The notes: generated by a model not told the origin, from the sequence alone. A stretch of DNA of 64,000 nucleotides from Bog-950 sp046329515 (GCA_046329515.1 JAXLUM010000001.1:1612001-1676000), one strand, 5' to 3'. Shown: positions 1-9,264, counted from the stretch's first letter. Numbers and translations are program-made.

Positions 1-683
1 TAAACGAAGAGATAAAAACGATTACGGGCATTGAGGTTTCCGAGCGTTTACCGGATAAAATACTTGGCCTGGCTGATGAAGTGGTAAACATTGACCTTAC
101 CGCAGATGAATTGATAAGCCGTTTGCGAGAGGGTAAAATATACAGGGAAGACAAGATACAGGCGGCACTCACTAACTTTTTTAAACCGGAACACATTCTT
201 CAATTGCGTGAACTTGCATTAAAGGAGGTGGCCAGCCAGGTGGAACGGAAGGTAGAAAAGGAGGTGGCTAAACCTATGCAACTAAGGGCGGAACGTTTCC
301 TGGCCTGCATTTCTTCCAATGATGAAACGGCCAAAAAAATCATTCGCAAAACTGCCCGCCTTGCTAATTATTATAACAGCCAGTGGTTTGTGTTGTACGT
401 ACAAACGCCCAAAGAAAGCACCGATAAAATACCATTGGATGCACAACGCCATCTAATTAATAATTTTAAACTTGCCACGGAGTTGGGTGCAGAAGTTTTA
501 CAAGTAAAAAATCATAGTGTTTCCAGTGCTATAATTCAAACGGCTGAAGAAAAAGGCATAACCACAATTTGCATTGGCAAACCCCATTTACAACTGTTTC
601 AAATTATACTTAGCACCGGTATTTTTAACCAATTGCTGAACAAATTATCCAGTAGTGATACAGATGTAATTATTCTCTCTTAA
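1..683 (+). CDS. kdpD: KdpD-type potassium sensor protein without kinase module (5' truncated)
   Basis: The reading frame is open from base 3 and runs in from outside the window, so the N-terminal P-loop part is missing. About 226 residues are visible. The first part carries the KdpD sensor signature (LADEVVNIDLT followed by ELISRLREGKIY), and the rest is the KdpD universal-stress-like domain, from about RAERFLACIS to the end (TICIGKP motif). The protein stops after this domain. The four-helix membrane and kinase parts of enterobacterial KdpD are absent, and a separate kinase gene follows 11 bases downstream. This split form is usual in Bacteroidota, where the sensor normally lies behind kdpFABC. 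Its role is sensing K+ limitation or osmotic stress in the cytoplasm; that role is known for the family and inferred here. A GTG at 81 is in frame but is internal, not the start. Confidence 0.9.
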   Translation, partial: NEEIKTITGIEVSERLPDKILGLADEVVNIDLTADELISRLREGKIYREDKIQAALTNFFKPEHILQLRELALKEVASQVERKVEKEVAKPMQLRAERFLACISSNDETAKKIIRKTARLANYYNSQWFVLYVQTPKESTDKIPLDAQRHLINNFKLATELGAEVLQVKNHSVSSAIIQTAEEKGITTICIGKPHLQLFQIILSTGIFNQLLNKLSSSDTDVIILS

Positions 684-694
684 AAGCATGCAAT

Positions 695-2386
695 ATGAAC
701 GTTAAGATCAAAATACGATTAGGCCTTATTTTTCTGCTGGCCATTATAATGCTGCTGGCAGGTTCAGGCAGTTATTATATCAACCGTTTGGCAACCGAAT
801 CGGAGGATATACTAAAGGATAATTACAATACACTTCAGTATACCAAAAAAATGATTGAGGCCATGGACCAGCCGGACAAGGTTGCTGCGCAGCGCTTGTT
901 TGAGGAGAACCTGGTAATGCAGGAGCATAATATTACTGAAGCCGGTGAAAAGGAAGCTACTAAGGAGATCCGAAAGCTTTTTGAGGAGTTTAAAACCTCC
1001 CCTGAAAGTGAAAAACTGAAAATTGATATGCGGGCCAGAATACTGAATGTACAAGAGATGAACATGGCAGCCATACTAGCCAAGAACAATGTTATTACTA
1101 CAAAAACACGAAGCGCTTTTGCCTATATTACCATTTTAGGTACGCTTAGCTTTTTGTTGAGTTTTACTTTCGTAATCAATTTTCCTAAATGGATAACTGA
1201 CCCTATTGCTCGCCTGACAGAGGGAATAAGAAAAATAGCCAACAAGGATTACAATACAAGGATTGAAATTCACACCAGCGATGAATTTGGGGAAGTAGCG
1301 GATGCATTTAACAACATGGCCTCGGAGTTGGACAAATGGGAACACAGCAACTTATCGAAAATAATGTTTGAAAAGAGCCGCATTGAGGCTATTATAAATG
1401 ATATGCAGGACGCCGTTATAGGCATGGATGAGAAGCGTCGCATATTGTTTGTTAACGAAGTTGCGGCTAATCTTTTAATGTTGAAGAAACAGGAAGTAAT
1501 TGGAAAATACGCCCCGGATATTGCTCTTAAAAATGATTTATTACGTAACCTTTTAAATAAGGATGAGTCTGTTGACTTAAAAATTTACGCTAATAATAAA
1601 GAAAGCTACTTTACTAAAAATTACAGAGAGGTAATCAATGAAAAAACTGTAATAGGCGAAGTTGTTGTGCTAAATAATGTAACGCCTTTTAAGGAGCTGG
1701 ATTTTGCTAAAACCAACTTTTTAGCTACCATATCACACGAACTGAAAACACCAATATCTGCTATTAAAATGAGCGTGCAGTTATTACAGAACATTCAAAA
1801 CGGAAATCTTAATGAAAACCAAAAACAGTTGGTAGAAAGTATAATGGAGGACACTGAACGTCTGCTGAAAATAACAGGCGAACTGTTAAATATGACTCAA
1901 ATAGAAACAGGAAATATTCAGCTAAATATTGGTTCGGTGTCTCCTCATAAAATTATTACTCTGGCAACTGAAGCAGTCAATTCGCTGGCTGAGCAAAAAC
2001 ATATTAAGTTAAAAGTTTCAGTGCCTTATGAGCTACCTAATATAAATGCCGACCTGGACAAAACTGTGTGGGTAATGGTTAATTTACTTACGAATGCAAT
2101 ACGCTTCTCGGCCGATGCCGGTGAGATTGATATTTCTGCTGCGACACAGGAAAATCAAATTCAATTTTTAGTAAAAGACTATGGCCCCGGTATAGAGGAT
2201 AAGTACGCGCAACGCGTTTTTGAACGTTACTTTAAAGTGCCCGGCAGCAAAGTAGGTACCGGTTTAGGCCTTGCTATTTGTAAAGAGTTTATTGAAGCAC
2301 AAGGCGGCAAAATATGGATGGAGAGCCAATTCGGTAGTGGGGCTTCTTTTAGATTCGCCTTAAATGTTTTTACCGAGCAAACTTAA
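695..2386 (+). CDS. HAMP-PAS sensor histidine kinase, partner of split KdpD
   Basis: This 563-residue membrane histidine kinase has its domains in the following order. A first membrane helix lies at about 9-28, followed by a short periplasmic region and a second helix at about 143-163. HAMP covers about 165-215 (DEFGEVADAFNNMA) and a PAS domain about 230-330. HisKA has the phosphoacceptor His348 in SHELKTP. HATPase_c has the N box NLLTNAIRF, the G1 box DYGPGIED and the G2 box GTGLGLAICK. All catalytic motifs are intact. It starts 11 bases after the KdpD sensor stop and is almost certainly co-transcribed with it, so it probably supplies the kinase activity that the truncated KdpD lacks. No response regulator follows; the next gene downstream is a tRNA on the other strand. 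Confidence 0.93.
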   Translation: MNVKIKIRLGLIFLLAIIMLLAGSGSYYINRLATESEDILKDNYNTLQYTKKMIEAMDQPDKVAAQRLFEENLVMQEHNITEAGEKEATKEIRKLFEEFKTSPESEKLKIDMRARILNVQEMNMAAILAKNNVITTKTRSAFAYITILGTLSFLLSFTFVINFPKWITDPIARLTEGIRKIANKDYNTRIEIHTSDEFGEVADAFNNMASELDKWEHSNLSKIMFEKSRIEAIINDMQDAVIGMDEKRRILFVNEVAANLLMLKKQEVIGKYAPDIALKNDLLRNLLNKDESVDLKIYANNKESYFTKNYREVINEKTVIGEVVVLNNVTPFKELDFAKTNFLATISHELKTPISAIKMSVQLLQNIQNGNLNENQKQLVESIMEDTERLLKITGELLNMTQIETGNIQLNIGSVSPHKIITLATEAVNSLAEQKHIKLKVSVPYELPNINADLDKTVWVMVNLLTNAIRFSADAGEIDISAATQENQIQFLVKDYGPGIEDKYAQRVFERYFKVPGSKVGTGLGLAICKEFIEAQGGKIWMESQFGSGASFRFALNVFTEQT

Positions 2387-2488
2387 ATTTAATTGCAGGG
2401 TGAATGACATACTATAGTTTTATGCAGCCAGTATTGCAGAACTTCCGTAGTTGGTTTTACGCAGAAGTTATATAATATCCAAAATACA

Positions 2489-2521
2489 AAGCCCCTGAAA
2501 ATTAGGAATTATCAGGGGCTT
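2489..2521. terminator. Intrinsic terminator between kinase gene and tRNA-Cys
   Basis: A perfect 10-bp stem (AAGCCCCTGA at 2489-2498 pairs with 2512-2521) encloses a 13-base loop. The flanks are T/A-rich. It could end the kdp-kinase transcript on the plus strand and the tRNA-Cys transcript on the minus strand. Confidence 0.7.
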
Positions 2522-2531
2522 GTTGATTAAC

Positions 2532-2605
2532 TGGAGGTCGGAAGCGGATTCGAACCGCTGTACGAGCTTTTGCAGAGCTCTGCCTAGCCACTCGGCCATC
2601 CGACC
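2532..2605 (-). tRNA. tRNA-Cys (GCA)
   Basis: The reverse complement folds as a cloverleaf. The acceptor GGTCGGA pairs with TCCGACC, the discriminator base is U (typical of tRNA-Cys), and CCA is encoded. The T arm contains GGTTCGAATCC. The anticodon stem GAGCT/AGCTC closes the loop CTGCAAA, giving anticodon GCA. Confidence 0.95.
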
Positions 2606-2652
2606 AATTAATTAGAGGCGCAAATATATCTAAAGAAAGAAATTTACCAACC

Positions 2653-3003
2653 CTATCCTTCCAATTCTACGTAAACCCGCTCTACATTGCCCTTTAATGG
2701 CGGGTTGTGCTTGCTTACGCGCACTTTAAGCGTTGTAATGTTGGCGTGGGCAGCTTTTATACGGTCCAGTATGCGTTTGCATACGTGTTCAATTAAATAT
2801 GCGCGGCCTTCCATTTCCTCTTTGGTAAGCTTGTAAACTTCTTCGTAGTCTATGGTTTTTTTCAGTTGGTCGGTTTCAGCCGCTTCCTGCAGGTTGGTGG
2901 TCATGTACACATCAACGGTAAACTTGCCGCCCAGCACCTGTTCTTCTTTATAAAAACCGTGGTGCGAGTAAAACTGCATGCCCTCTACTGCTATCAAACC
3001 CAT
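2653..3003 (-). CDS. folB: Dihydroneopterin aldolase
   Basis: This 116-residue protein has the usual FolB length. It converts 7,8-dihydroneopterin to 6-hydroxymethyl-dihydropterin in folate synthesis, in the cytosol. Recognisable elements are the N-terminal GMQFYSHHGFYKEEQ segment, TIDYEEVYKL (the pterin-binding Glu region) and YLIEHVCKRI, followed by a C-terminal VRVSKHNPP strand. No other folate genes are adjacent. It lies divergently from the acyl-CoA dehydrogenase gene, with about 80 bases between the starts. Confidence 0.93.
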   Translation of the reverse strand: MGLIAVEGMQFYSHHGFYKEEQVLGGKFTVDVYMTTNLQEAAETDQLKKTIDYEEVYKLTKEEMEGRAYLIEHVCKRILDRIKAAHANITTLKVRVSKHNPPLKGNVERVYVELEG

Positions 3004-3083
3004 ACGTTTATGTTTGGCGCTAAGGTAATGAAGCCCCCACTATGCGCAATTCTTTTATTTTCGCCCCTGCAAATTGAAATTTT

Positions 3084-4262
3084 ATGCGTTCAGATTTATA
3101 CCAGGGACACGACTATTATTTGATTGACGATTTGTTAACCGATGAGCACAAGCTTATTCGCGAAACGGTGCGTAGCTACGTAAAGCAAAAGCTTAGCCCA
3201 ATTGTTGAAGATTGCGCCCAGCGTGCTGAGTTCCCTAAGCATATTGTAAAGGAATTAGGAGAAATAGGTGCCTTTGGCCCAAGTATACCGGCAGAATACG
3301 GCGGTGGCGGGCTTGATGAAATATCGTACGGCATTATTATGCAGGAGTTGGAGCGTTGCGATTCGGGCATACGTTCAACGGCATCCGTTCAGGGCTCGTT
3401 GGTTATGTACCCTATATATAAGTATGGCAGCGAGGAGCAAAAGAGAAAATACCTGCCTAAACTGGGTAAGGGGGAGTTGTTTGGCTGTTTCGGTTTAACC
3501 GAGCCTAACCATGGCAGTAACCCTGCCGGTATGGAAACCCGTTTTGAAGATAAAGGCGACCACTATTTATTGAATGGCGCTAAAATGTGGATTAGCAATA
3601 GTCCGCTGGCGGATATTGCTGTAGTTTGGGCCAAGAATGAAAAAGGTAAGATACAGGGTCTTATAGTAGAGCGTGGTATGGAAGGTTTCAGCACCCCAAC
3701 TACGCATAACAAGTGGAGTTTGCGCGTATCTATTACCGGTGAGCTGGTGTTTAATAATGTAAAAGTGCCTAAGGAAAACCTGTTGCCTAATGTAGAAGGT
3801 ATTAAAGGGCCGCTGGGTTGTTTAAGCACTGCCCGTTACGGTATTGCCTGGGGGGCCATTGGCGCTGCGCTTGATTGTTACGATACCGCCTTGCGTTACG
3901 CTAAGGAGCGTGTGCAGTTTGGTAAGCCAATAGGGCAGTTTCAGTTACAGCAAAAGAAACTGGCAGAAATGATAACGGAAATAACCAAAGCCCAGCTTTT
4001 GGTTTGGCGTCTTGGCACATTAAAGAATGAAGGTAAGGCCACACCGGCACAAATAAGCATGGCCAAGCGCAACAGCTGCGAAATGGCTTTGAACGTTGCA
4101 CGCGAAAGCCGCCAGATACTGGGTGGAATGGGCATTACGGGTGAATACCCTATTATGCGCCACCTGATGAACCTGGAAACGGTTATTACTTACGAAGGCA
4201 CGCATGACATACACCTGCTTATAACGGGTATGGATGTAACAGGCCTTGATGCCTTTAAATAA
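3084..4262 (+). CDS. gcdH: Glutaryl-CoA dehydrogenase
   Basis: This 392-residue acyl-CoA dehydrogenase matches the glutaryl-CoA group rather than the general ones. It has DSGIRSTASVQGSLVM, whose Arg binds the substrate carboxylate in this family, then GCFGLTEPNHGSNP and WISNSPLADIAVVWA. The RYGIAWGAIGAA segment and YEGTHDIH follow, with the catalytic base at Glu371. The enzyme oxidises and decarboxylates glutaryl-CoA to crotonyl-CoA using FAD, a late step of lysine and tryptophan catabolism. A saccharopine dehydrogenase gene, an enzyme of lysine catabolism in some organisms, lies 50 kb away in the same window. The gene appears to be monocistronic. Confidence 0.93.
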   Translation: MRSDLYQGHDYYLIDDLLTDEHKLIRETVRSYVKQKLSPIVEDCAQRAEFPKHIVKELGEIGAFGPSIPAEYGGGGLDEISYGIIMQELERCDSGIRSTASVQGSLVMYPIYKYGSEEQKRKYLPKLGKGELFGCFGLTEPNHGSNPAGMETRFEDKGDHYLLNGAKMWISNSPLADIAVVWAKNEKGKIQGLIVERGMEGFSTPTTHNKWSLRVSITGELVFNNVKVPKENLLPNVEGIKGPLGCLSTARYGIAWGAIGAALDCYDTALRYAKERVQFGKPIGQFQLQQKKLAEMITEITKAQLLVWRLGTLKNEGKATPAQISMAKRNSCEMALNVARESRQILGGMGITGEYPIMRHLMNLETVITYEGTHDIHLLITGMDVTGLDAFK

Positions 4263-4299
4263 GGCGTAACACATACTTTATTGTCCTACGTAAGCGTTT

Positions 4300-4322
4300 G
4301 TTCTGCACAGCCGGTGCAGAAC
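4300..4322 (+). terminator. Hairpin after glutaryl-CoA dehydrogenase gene
   Basis: A perfect 9-bp stem (GTTCTGCAC / GTGCAGAAC, 5-base loop) begins 37 bases after the stop codon. It is followed only by GTTTAAAG rather than a strong T run, so it is a weak terminator candidate. Confidence 0.4.
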
Positions 4323-4361
4323 GTTTAAAGCGTTTGGTGTAACTTCAAACAGGCGATAAAA

Positions 4362-4370
4362 TGTGGATAA
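4362..4370 (-). promoter_or_regulatory. Perfect DnaA-box sequence upstream of dnaB
   Basis: TGTGGATAA is the exact complement of the consensus DnaA box TTATCCACA and lies about 135 bases before the dnaB start codon. One other exact copy occurs in the window (39904-39912). A single 9-mer can arise by chance, so function is only suggested by its position in the dnaB leader. Confidence 0.3.
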
Positions 4371-4504
4371 AGTGCCGTGAAACTGTTGGTGGAACGGTTA
4401 GAAAATTAAATCAAGTTAAGGTTGTGAAATGATTGCGGCAAAGTGAATTTTTGTCCCCCTTTTGAAGAAAAGAAGTGAAGAAATAATCATAGGAGAAAAG
4501 AGAA

Positions 4505-6100
4505 ATGGCAGAACCAACTGATATACTAAAGAAGACCTTCGTAAAGAAGGGAAGCGGCGAGAGCGGTTCGCTGGAATACGGTAAGTTACCACCACAGGCG
4601 CGGGATTTAGAAGAGGCTGTGCTGGGTGCAGTAATGATTGAGCAGAATGCGATAAACGAGGTTATCGACATTTTGAAAGAAGATGCGTTTTACGTTGATG
4701 CCCACGCCCGCATTTGGAAAGCTATACGCAGCCTATACCAGGCGCAGGTGCCTATTGATCTGCTAACGGTAACCGAGCAGCTGAAAAAGAGCGGTGAACT
4801 GGAAGCAGCAGGCGGCCCTTTTTACATTGCGCAATTGACTAACAAGGTGGGTTCGGCAGCTAATGCGGAATACCATGCGCGCATATTGGCTGAAAAGTAC
4901 ATACAGCGCCAGCTAATTTCTACCTCAACAGAAATTATTAAGGACGCTTACGAGGATACTACGGATGTGTTTGAATTGCTGGATAAGGCTGAGAAGGGCC
5001 TGTTCAGTATTGCGGAGAATAACCTGAAGCGGAACTCAGAAGATATATCGTCGCTTTTAATGACGGAGTTGAAAGAGTTAGACGTGCGCATGAACAACAG
5101 CGACGACCACCTGAACGGTGTTCCTTCGGGCTTTATTGACCTTGACCGTGCAACAGGCGGTTGGCAGAAATCGGACTTAATTATTCTTGCAGCGCGCCCT
5201 GCGATGGGTAAAACGGCTTTTACTTTGGCGCTTGCGCGTAATGCAGCGGTTGATCATCAAAAACCTGTGGCTGTGTTCTCCTTAGAAATGAGTAATGCCC
5301 AGTTGGTGCAGCGTTTAATTTCGATGGAAACGCACATACCTGCCGAGAAAATACGCAGAGGTAATTTGGAGCAGTATGAATACCAGATTCTTACATCGAA
5401 GATTGATAGCTTAAAGAATGCATCCATTTTTATTGATGATACGCCTGCTATTAACGTGTTTGAGTTGCGCAGCAAATGCCGCCGCTTGAAACAACAGCAC
5501 GATATTTCGATGGTGGTGATTGACTACCTGCAGTTGATGAGCGGTAGCATTGACGGTAAAAACAGCGGTAACCGCGAACAGGAGATTTCTCAAATTTCGC
5601 GCGCGCTGAAGGGATTAGCCAAGGAATTGGAAATACCGGTAATAGCGCTTTCGCAGTTATCGCGCGCGGTGGAAACAAGGGGAGGAGATAAGAAGCCAAT
5701 TCTTTCTGACTTACGTGAATCGGGAGCGATTGAACAGGACGCGGATATTGTAATATTCCTTTACAGGGGCGAATACTACGGTATTGAAACCGACGTGGAC
5801 GGACAAAGCACTAAGGATATTGCAGAGGTAATTATTGCCAAGCACCGTAACGGCCCGGTTAAGACCGTGCGCACGCGCTTTATTAACCGTTACGCCAAGT
5901 TTGAAAACCTTGATGAGATAGGCGCTTCCGACTCTTACATGGAAATTCAGGATGGCGATGAGAAACGCAAGTTTAAGAAGTTGCCTTCAAGAATGAATGA
6001 GGAAGATGAAGGGGGAGATGGTAACACGGGCTTTACGCGTAAGCATAAGGCCGATGATTTTAATAACACGCCACCTGATGATGGTGATGTTCCTTTCTAG
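4505..6100 (+). CDS. dnaB: Replicative DNA helicase DnaB
   Basis: This 531-residue hexameric 5'-3' helicase of the replication fork. The N-terminal DnaB domain (about 25-130, EEAVLGAVMIEQNAI) is followed by a RecA-type motor. Walker A is ARPAMGKTAF at about 231-240, Walker B is MVVIDYLQLM, and SQLSRAVETRGG with LSDLRESGAIEQDAD forms the H3/H4 region with the arginine finger area downstream. There is no intein. The C-terminal tail of about 60 residues is acidic and charged, as in many Bacteroidota DnaB proteins. A strong terminator follows directly. Confidence 0.97.
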   Translation: MAEPTDILKKTFVKKGSGESGSLEYGKLPPQARDLEEAVLGAVMIEQNAINEVIDILKEDAFYVDAHARIWKAIRSLYQAQVPIDLLTVTEQLKKSGELEAAGGPFYIAQLTNKVGSAANAEYHARILAEKYIQRQLISTSTEIIKDAYEDTTDVFELLDKAEKGLFSIAENNLKRNSEDISSLLMTELKELDVRMNNSDDHLNGVPSGFIDLDRATGGWQKSDLIILAARPAMGKTAFTLALARNAAVDHQKPVAVFSLEMSNAQLVQRLISMETHIPAEKIRRGNLEQYEYQILTSKIDSLKNASIFIDDTPAINVFELRSKCRRLKQQHDISMVVIDYLQLMSGSIDGKNSGNREQEISQISRALKGLAKELEIPVIALSQLSRAVETRGGDKKPILSDLRESGAIEQDADIVIFLYRGEYYGIETDVDGQSTKDIAEVIIAKHRNGPVKTVRTRFINRYAKFENLDEIGASDSYMEIQDGDEKRKFKKLPSRMNEEDEGGDGNTGFTRKHKADDFNNTPPDDGDVPF

Positions 6101-6110
6101 AAGATAAAAA

Positions 6111-6138
6111 CAAAAGCCCGCTGTGTAGCGGGCTTTTG
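6111..6138. terminator. Bidirectional intrinsic terminator between dnaB and ung
   Basis: A 12-bp stem (CAAAAGCCCGCT at 6111-6122 with 6127-6138) has a 4-base loop. It runs into TTTTT on the plus strand and is preceded by AAAAA, so it can serve both convergent genes. Confidence 0.88.
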
Positions 6139-6142
6139 TTTT

Positions 6143-6829
6143 TTATAAGCTCCAGTCGATAGGTTTTTTGCCTTGCTTTTTTAGTAACTCGTTGGTTTTA
6201 GAGAAATGCCTGCAGCCGTAAAAACGGTCAACCGAGTAGGGTGAAGGATGCGCTGCTTTTAGCACATGGTGTTTTGAGGTGTCAATAAGCGCTTCTTTAT
6301 CCTGAGCAAACTTGCCCCAAAGCAGAAATACAATTCCTTCTTTTTCATCGGATATTTTGCGAATGACTGCATCAGTGAAGGTATGCCAGCCACAGCCTGC
6401 ATGGGAGTTTGGTTCACCGGCGTTAACCGTTAGCGATGCATTAAGCAATAACACACCCTGTTTAGCCCATTTCTCCAGGTTGCCGTGGTTAGGTGGCTCA
6501 AGGCCAAGGTCGTTTTTAATTTCTTTAAAGATGTTTACCAAGGAAGGTGGTGGCTTAATGCCTATGGGCACTGAAAAGCAAAGGCCATGTGCCTGCCCGG
6601 CCCCGTGGTAGGGGTCTTGCCCGATGATAACCACCTTAACTTCATTAAAGGGGGTAAGATTGAAGGCGTTGAAAATAAGGTTACCGGGCGGGTAAACCTT
6701 TTTGCCTTCGTTTTTTTGTTCTACAATAAACTGCTTTATAAGGGGGAAATAAGGCTTTTTAAACTCATCAGCTAAAACTGATTTCCAACTATCTTCAATT
6801 TGTATGTTACCGCTCATTTGAAAGGGCAA
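6143..6829 (-). CDS. ung: Uracil-DNA glycosylase
   Basis: This is a family 1 UDG of 228 residues that excises uracil from DNA to start base-excision repair. The water-activating motif GQDPYHG carries Asp72, and LLLNASLTVNAGEPNSH is present. The leucine-loop region reads HPSPYSVDRFYGCRHF, with His194. Most relatives have Leu where this protein has Tyr in HPSPxS, which is a conservative variation of the minor-groove loop. A second in-frame ATG four codons in (6817) is an equally possible start. The gene is convergent with dnaB. Confidence 0.96.
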   Translation of the reverse strand: MPFQMSGNIQIEDSWKSVLADEFKKPYFPLIKQFIVEQKNEGKKVYPPGNLIFNAFNLTPFNEVKVVIIGQDPYHGAGQAHGLCFSVPIGIKPPPSLVNIFKEIKNDLGLEPPNHGNLEKWAKQGVLLLNASLTVNAGEPNSHAGCGWHTFTDAVIRKISDEKEGIVFLLWGKFAQDKEALIDTSKHHVLKAAHPSPYSVDRFYGCRHFSKTNELLKKQGKKPIDWSL

Positions 6830-6952
6830 TATTAGGAAAGGAAAATGAAATTAGGACTTAGGTTTATTTACTGCAAAAAAAGGGTGAGACAGGGTGCGTG
6901 AACTTTAATTTATTTATATGAAAACTTTATTTACTTTGCAAAAAAAAGAACT

Positions 6953-7477
6953 ATGAAAAAGTTAGGTGTTAACTTATTGCTGATTACGCTTCTTGTAGCC
7001 ATTTTTAACTTGGAGGTACAAGCCGGACAGGCTACCATTGCTGGTGGAACAATGGTTACGGTGAGTGTTAAATCGGATTGGAATAGTAACCAAGGTGGTG
7101 AACCACCGCTAATGGTAGCAGCACCGGTAACAGATATTAATGGTAACGTTTTAATAGCTGCAGGAGCACCCGTGTTTACACAAAGTCAGACAAAGCGTGT
7201 AAGGAGTGTTGGCCGTATGGGGACACTCAATACAGTGTTTTTAGGTGTTCAAGCAGTGGACGGTCAGAATATCGCACTTTCAGGAATTACGAATAAAGAA
7301 GGCCGGGATAGAAAAGGATTGGTACATGGTTTAACATGGCCTTTCTTTTTTTTCGTTATGGGCCCTCTGGCTCTATCTCTTTTAGCTATAAAGGGTAAGC
7401 CAGTAAAATTGCAAGCCGGAGAGATGTTTGGGATGGCTACAATTGCAGGAACAAGGAATATCAGAATACCAGATTAG
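6953..7477 (+). CDS. Exported hypothetical protein with C-terminal membrane helix
   Basis: I do not recognise this 174-residue protein. It has a clear Sec signal peptide (residues 1-25, ending VQAGQA). A small, probably beta-rich domain of about 90 residues follows, with a segment NGNVLIAAGAPV. This resembles the way SAF/prepilin-type accessory domains present a charged strand, but the likeness is too weak to name. A hydrophobic segment at about 127-148 (WPFFFFVMGPLALSLLAIKG) could anchor it in the inner membrane. A near-consensus Bacteroidota -7 box (TTACTTTG) sits about 15 bases upstream of the ATG. It stands alone between convergent ung and a tRNA. Confidence 0.7.
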   Translation: MKKLGVNLLLITLLVAIFNLEVQAGQATIAGGTMVTVSVKSDWNSNQGGEPPLMVAAPVTDINGNVLIAAGAPVFTQSQTKRVRSVGRMGTLNTVFLGVQAVDGQNIALSGITNKEGRDRKGLVHGLTWPFFFFVMGPLALSLLAIKGKPVKLQAGEMFGMATIAGTRNIRIPD

Positions 7478-7591
7478 ACATACATTGCGAGTGTAATCAT
7501 TACTTAGGAACTGCTCTCGATTAATGATGATTGTAACTAAAAAGCAATACCTCTAGCACTTATATAATGCAGAGGTATTGCTTAGTTTTAG

Positions 7592-7665
7592 TGACCCCGA
7601 AGGGATTCGAACCCCTGACCCACAGCTTAGAAGGCTGTTGCTCTATCCAACTGAGCTACGGGGCC
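7592..7665 (-). tRNA. tRNA-Arg (UCU)
   Basis: The reverse complement is a 74-nt cloverleaf. The acceptor GGCCCCG pairs with CGGGGTC including one G-U pair, the D arm is AGCTCAGTTGGATAGAGC, and the T arm contains GGTTCGAATCC. Anticodon stem ACAGC/GCTGT closes the loop CTTCTAA, giving anticodon UCU. CCA is not encoded. The remaining bases of the 7478-7812 gap show nothing else except a TAATTTTG (-7-like) at 7801-7808 directly before the next gene. Confidence 0.95.
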
Positions 7666-7812
7666 ATTATGCGCCGCAAAAATAGAATTTTCAGCTAGAA
7701 ATTAATACGATAGGCTGCATTCGTAGGGTAATGTGTACGTTACAAGACAATTGCTTAAAACAATTACCAATATTTAGCCGTTATAAGCACTAAGCTTCAT
7801 TAATTTTGTGCC

Positions 7813-9264
7813 ATGGAACGCGAGATTTTATCGATTAAAAGGAAAGCATTACGAATAAACCTTGACGAGAGCATTTACGGAACCTTTGCTGAAATTGGGG
7901 CAGGGCAGGAGGTAGTTCGCAATTTTTTCCAGGTAGGCGGGGCTTCCGGCACTGTGGCTAAGGCCATGAGCGCTTATGATATGACCTTCTCCGATGCTAT
8001 TTATGGTAGTTCAGGCGCAGGCCGTTATGTAAGCGAAGAACGCCTGCACAAAATGCTTGACCATGAGTATGAGTTATTGCATGAGCGTTTAACCAATGAT
8101 AAATACAGCAAGAAGCGCTTTTTTGTTTTCAGCAATACCTGCACAACAGTTAACTACTATAAAACCAATGACCCGCACGGGTGGATGGGCGTGAAGTTTC
8201 AAAGCCAGCCCGGCGGTGAGCCTAATGAGGTAATTATACATGTGCGTTTAAAGGGTGGTGATTCACTTTACCAGCAGCGCACCATTGGGGGCATAGGCAC
8301 TAACCTGCTTTTTGCCTGTTACTGGTACCACGACCAGATTGATGACTTTATTGAAAGCTTACTGGATAACCTTTCAACCGACCAGGCCGAGATTGACATG
8401 ATACGCATGAAGGGGCCGGAGTTTAAGAACGTAGATAACCGCTTGCTTGCTCTTAAGCTGGTGCGTAAGCAGTTTACGGATGGAACGATATTCGGGCCGA
8501 ATAAGGAAGTTTACCAGCCTAAGGATGTGCTTTACAAAAAGGATGTATTGTGCTTACGCGGACGCTTCAGACCCGTAACCCGTGTGAATGAGGATATGAT
8601 GAGTTGCGCCCTTGAGTATTACAAAACGCAGGTAGCAGACCCGGATAATGTAATGGTGCTTTCAGAAATTACGTTGAATAACCTTGCCGGTGATGGTGAG
8701 TTTGATAACAAAGATTTTTTAGACCGTGCCGATATACTATGCAGTTTAGGCCATACGGTTATGATAAGTAACTGCCATAAGCATGATGTGTTAGTGAATT
8801 ACCTGGACCGTTGTAAGCCGAAAAGCATTGGCATTATACTGGGTATTTTGAACATTGTGGAGTTGTTTAACGAGAAGTATTATAAGAACGCTGCCGGTGA
8901 GTTGCTGCACTACTTTGGCGAGATATTTATGCGCCACACCAAGATGCTGGTATACCCTTACCAGCCGGAGAAAAATGGCCCTGTAATTACTACCGCTAAC
9001 CTTAATGTGCCTGAGCAATTGCGCTTTTTATTGGAGCATCTGAAATTGAACGGATTTTTAACCGACCTGAAAGGGTACGACGAGGATGTGTTACAGATTT
9101 TCAGCACCCGCGTTATACAAATGATAAAAAGCGGCGAAGCGGGATGGGAAGAAATGGTGCCGGATACTGTAGCTGATATTGTAAAAGAGAACTGCCTTTT
9201 TGATTACCCCTGTGAAGTGCCTGCCGTAAAAAGGAATGAGCAACGAGAAGTTAAGATTGGATAA
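7813..9264 (+). CDS. Conserved bacterial protein of unknown function (FAEIGAGQEV family)
   Basis: This 483-residue cytosolic protein has no signal peptide or membrane helix. It belongs to a highly conserved family that I recognise by sequence but whose function I do not know. Hallmarks are the N-terminal RINLDESIYGTFAEIGAGQE, then VGGASGTVAKAMSAYDM and FSDAIYGSSGAGRYVSEERL, and VNYYKTNDPHGWMGVKFQ. The strict conservation of acidic, glycine and aromatic residues suggests an enzyme. Database entries of this family carry inconsistent names, so I give none. It overlaps the next gene by 29 bases, which implies translational coupling. A TAATTTTG box ends five bases before the ATG, so the transcript may be nearly leaderless. 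Confidence 0.85.
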   Translation: MEREILSIKRKALRINLDESIYGTFAEIGAGQEVVRNFFQVGGASGTVAKAMSAYDMTFSDAIYGSSGAGRYVSEERLHKMLDHEYELLHERLTNDKYSKKRFFVFSNTCTTVNYYKTNDPHGWMGVKFQSQPGGEPNEVIIHVRLKGGDSLYQQRTIGGIGTNLLFACYWYHDQIDDFIESLLDNLSTDQAEIDMIRMKGPEFKNVDNRLLALKLVRKQFTDGTIFGPNKEVYQPKDVLYKKDVLCLRGRFRPVTRVNEDMMSCALEYYKTQVADPDNVMVLSEITLNNLAGDGEFDNKDFLDRADILCSLGHTVMISNCHKHDVLVNYLDRCKPKSIGIILGILNIVELFNEKYYKNAAGELLHYFGEIFMRHTKMLVYPYQPEKNGPVITTANLNVPEQLRFLLEHLKLNGFLTDLKGYDEDVLQIFSTRVIQMIKSGEAGWEEMVPDTVADIVKENCLFDYPCEVPAVKRNEQREVKIG

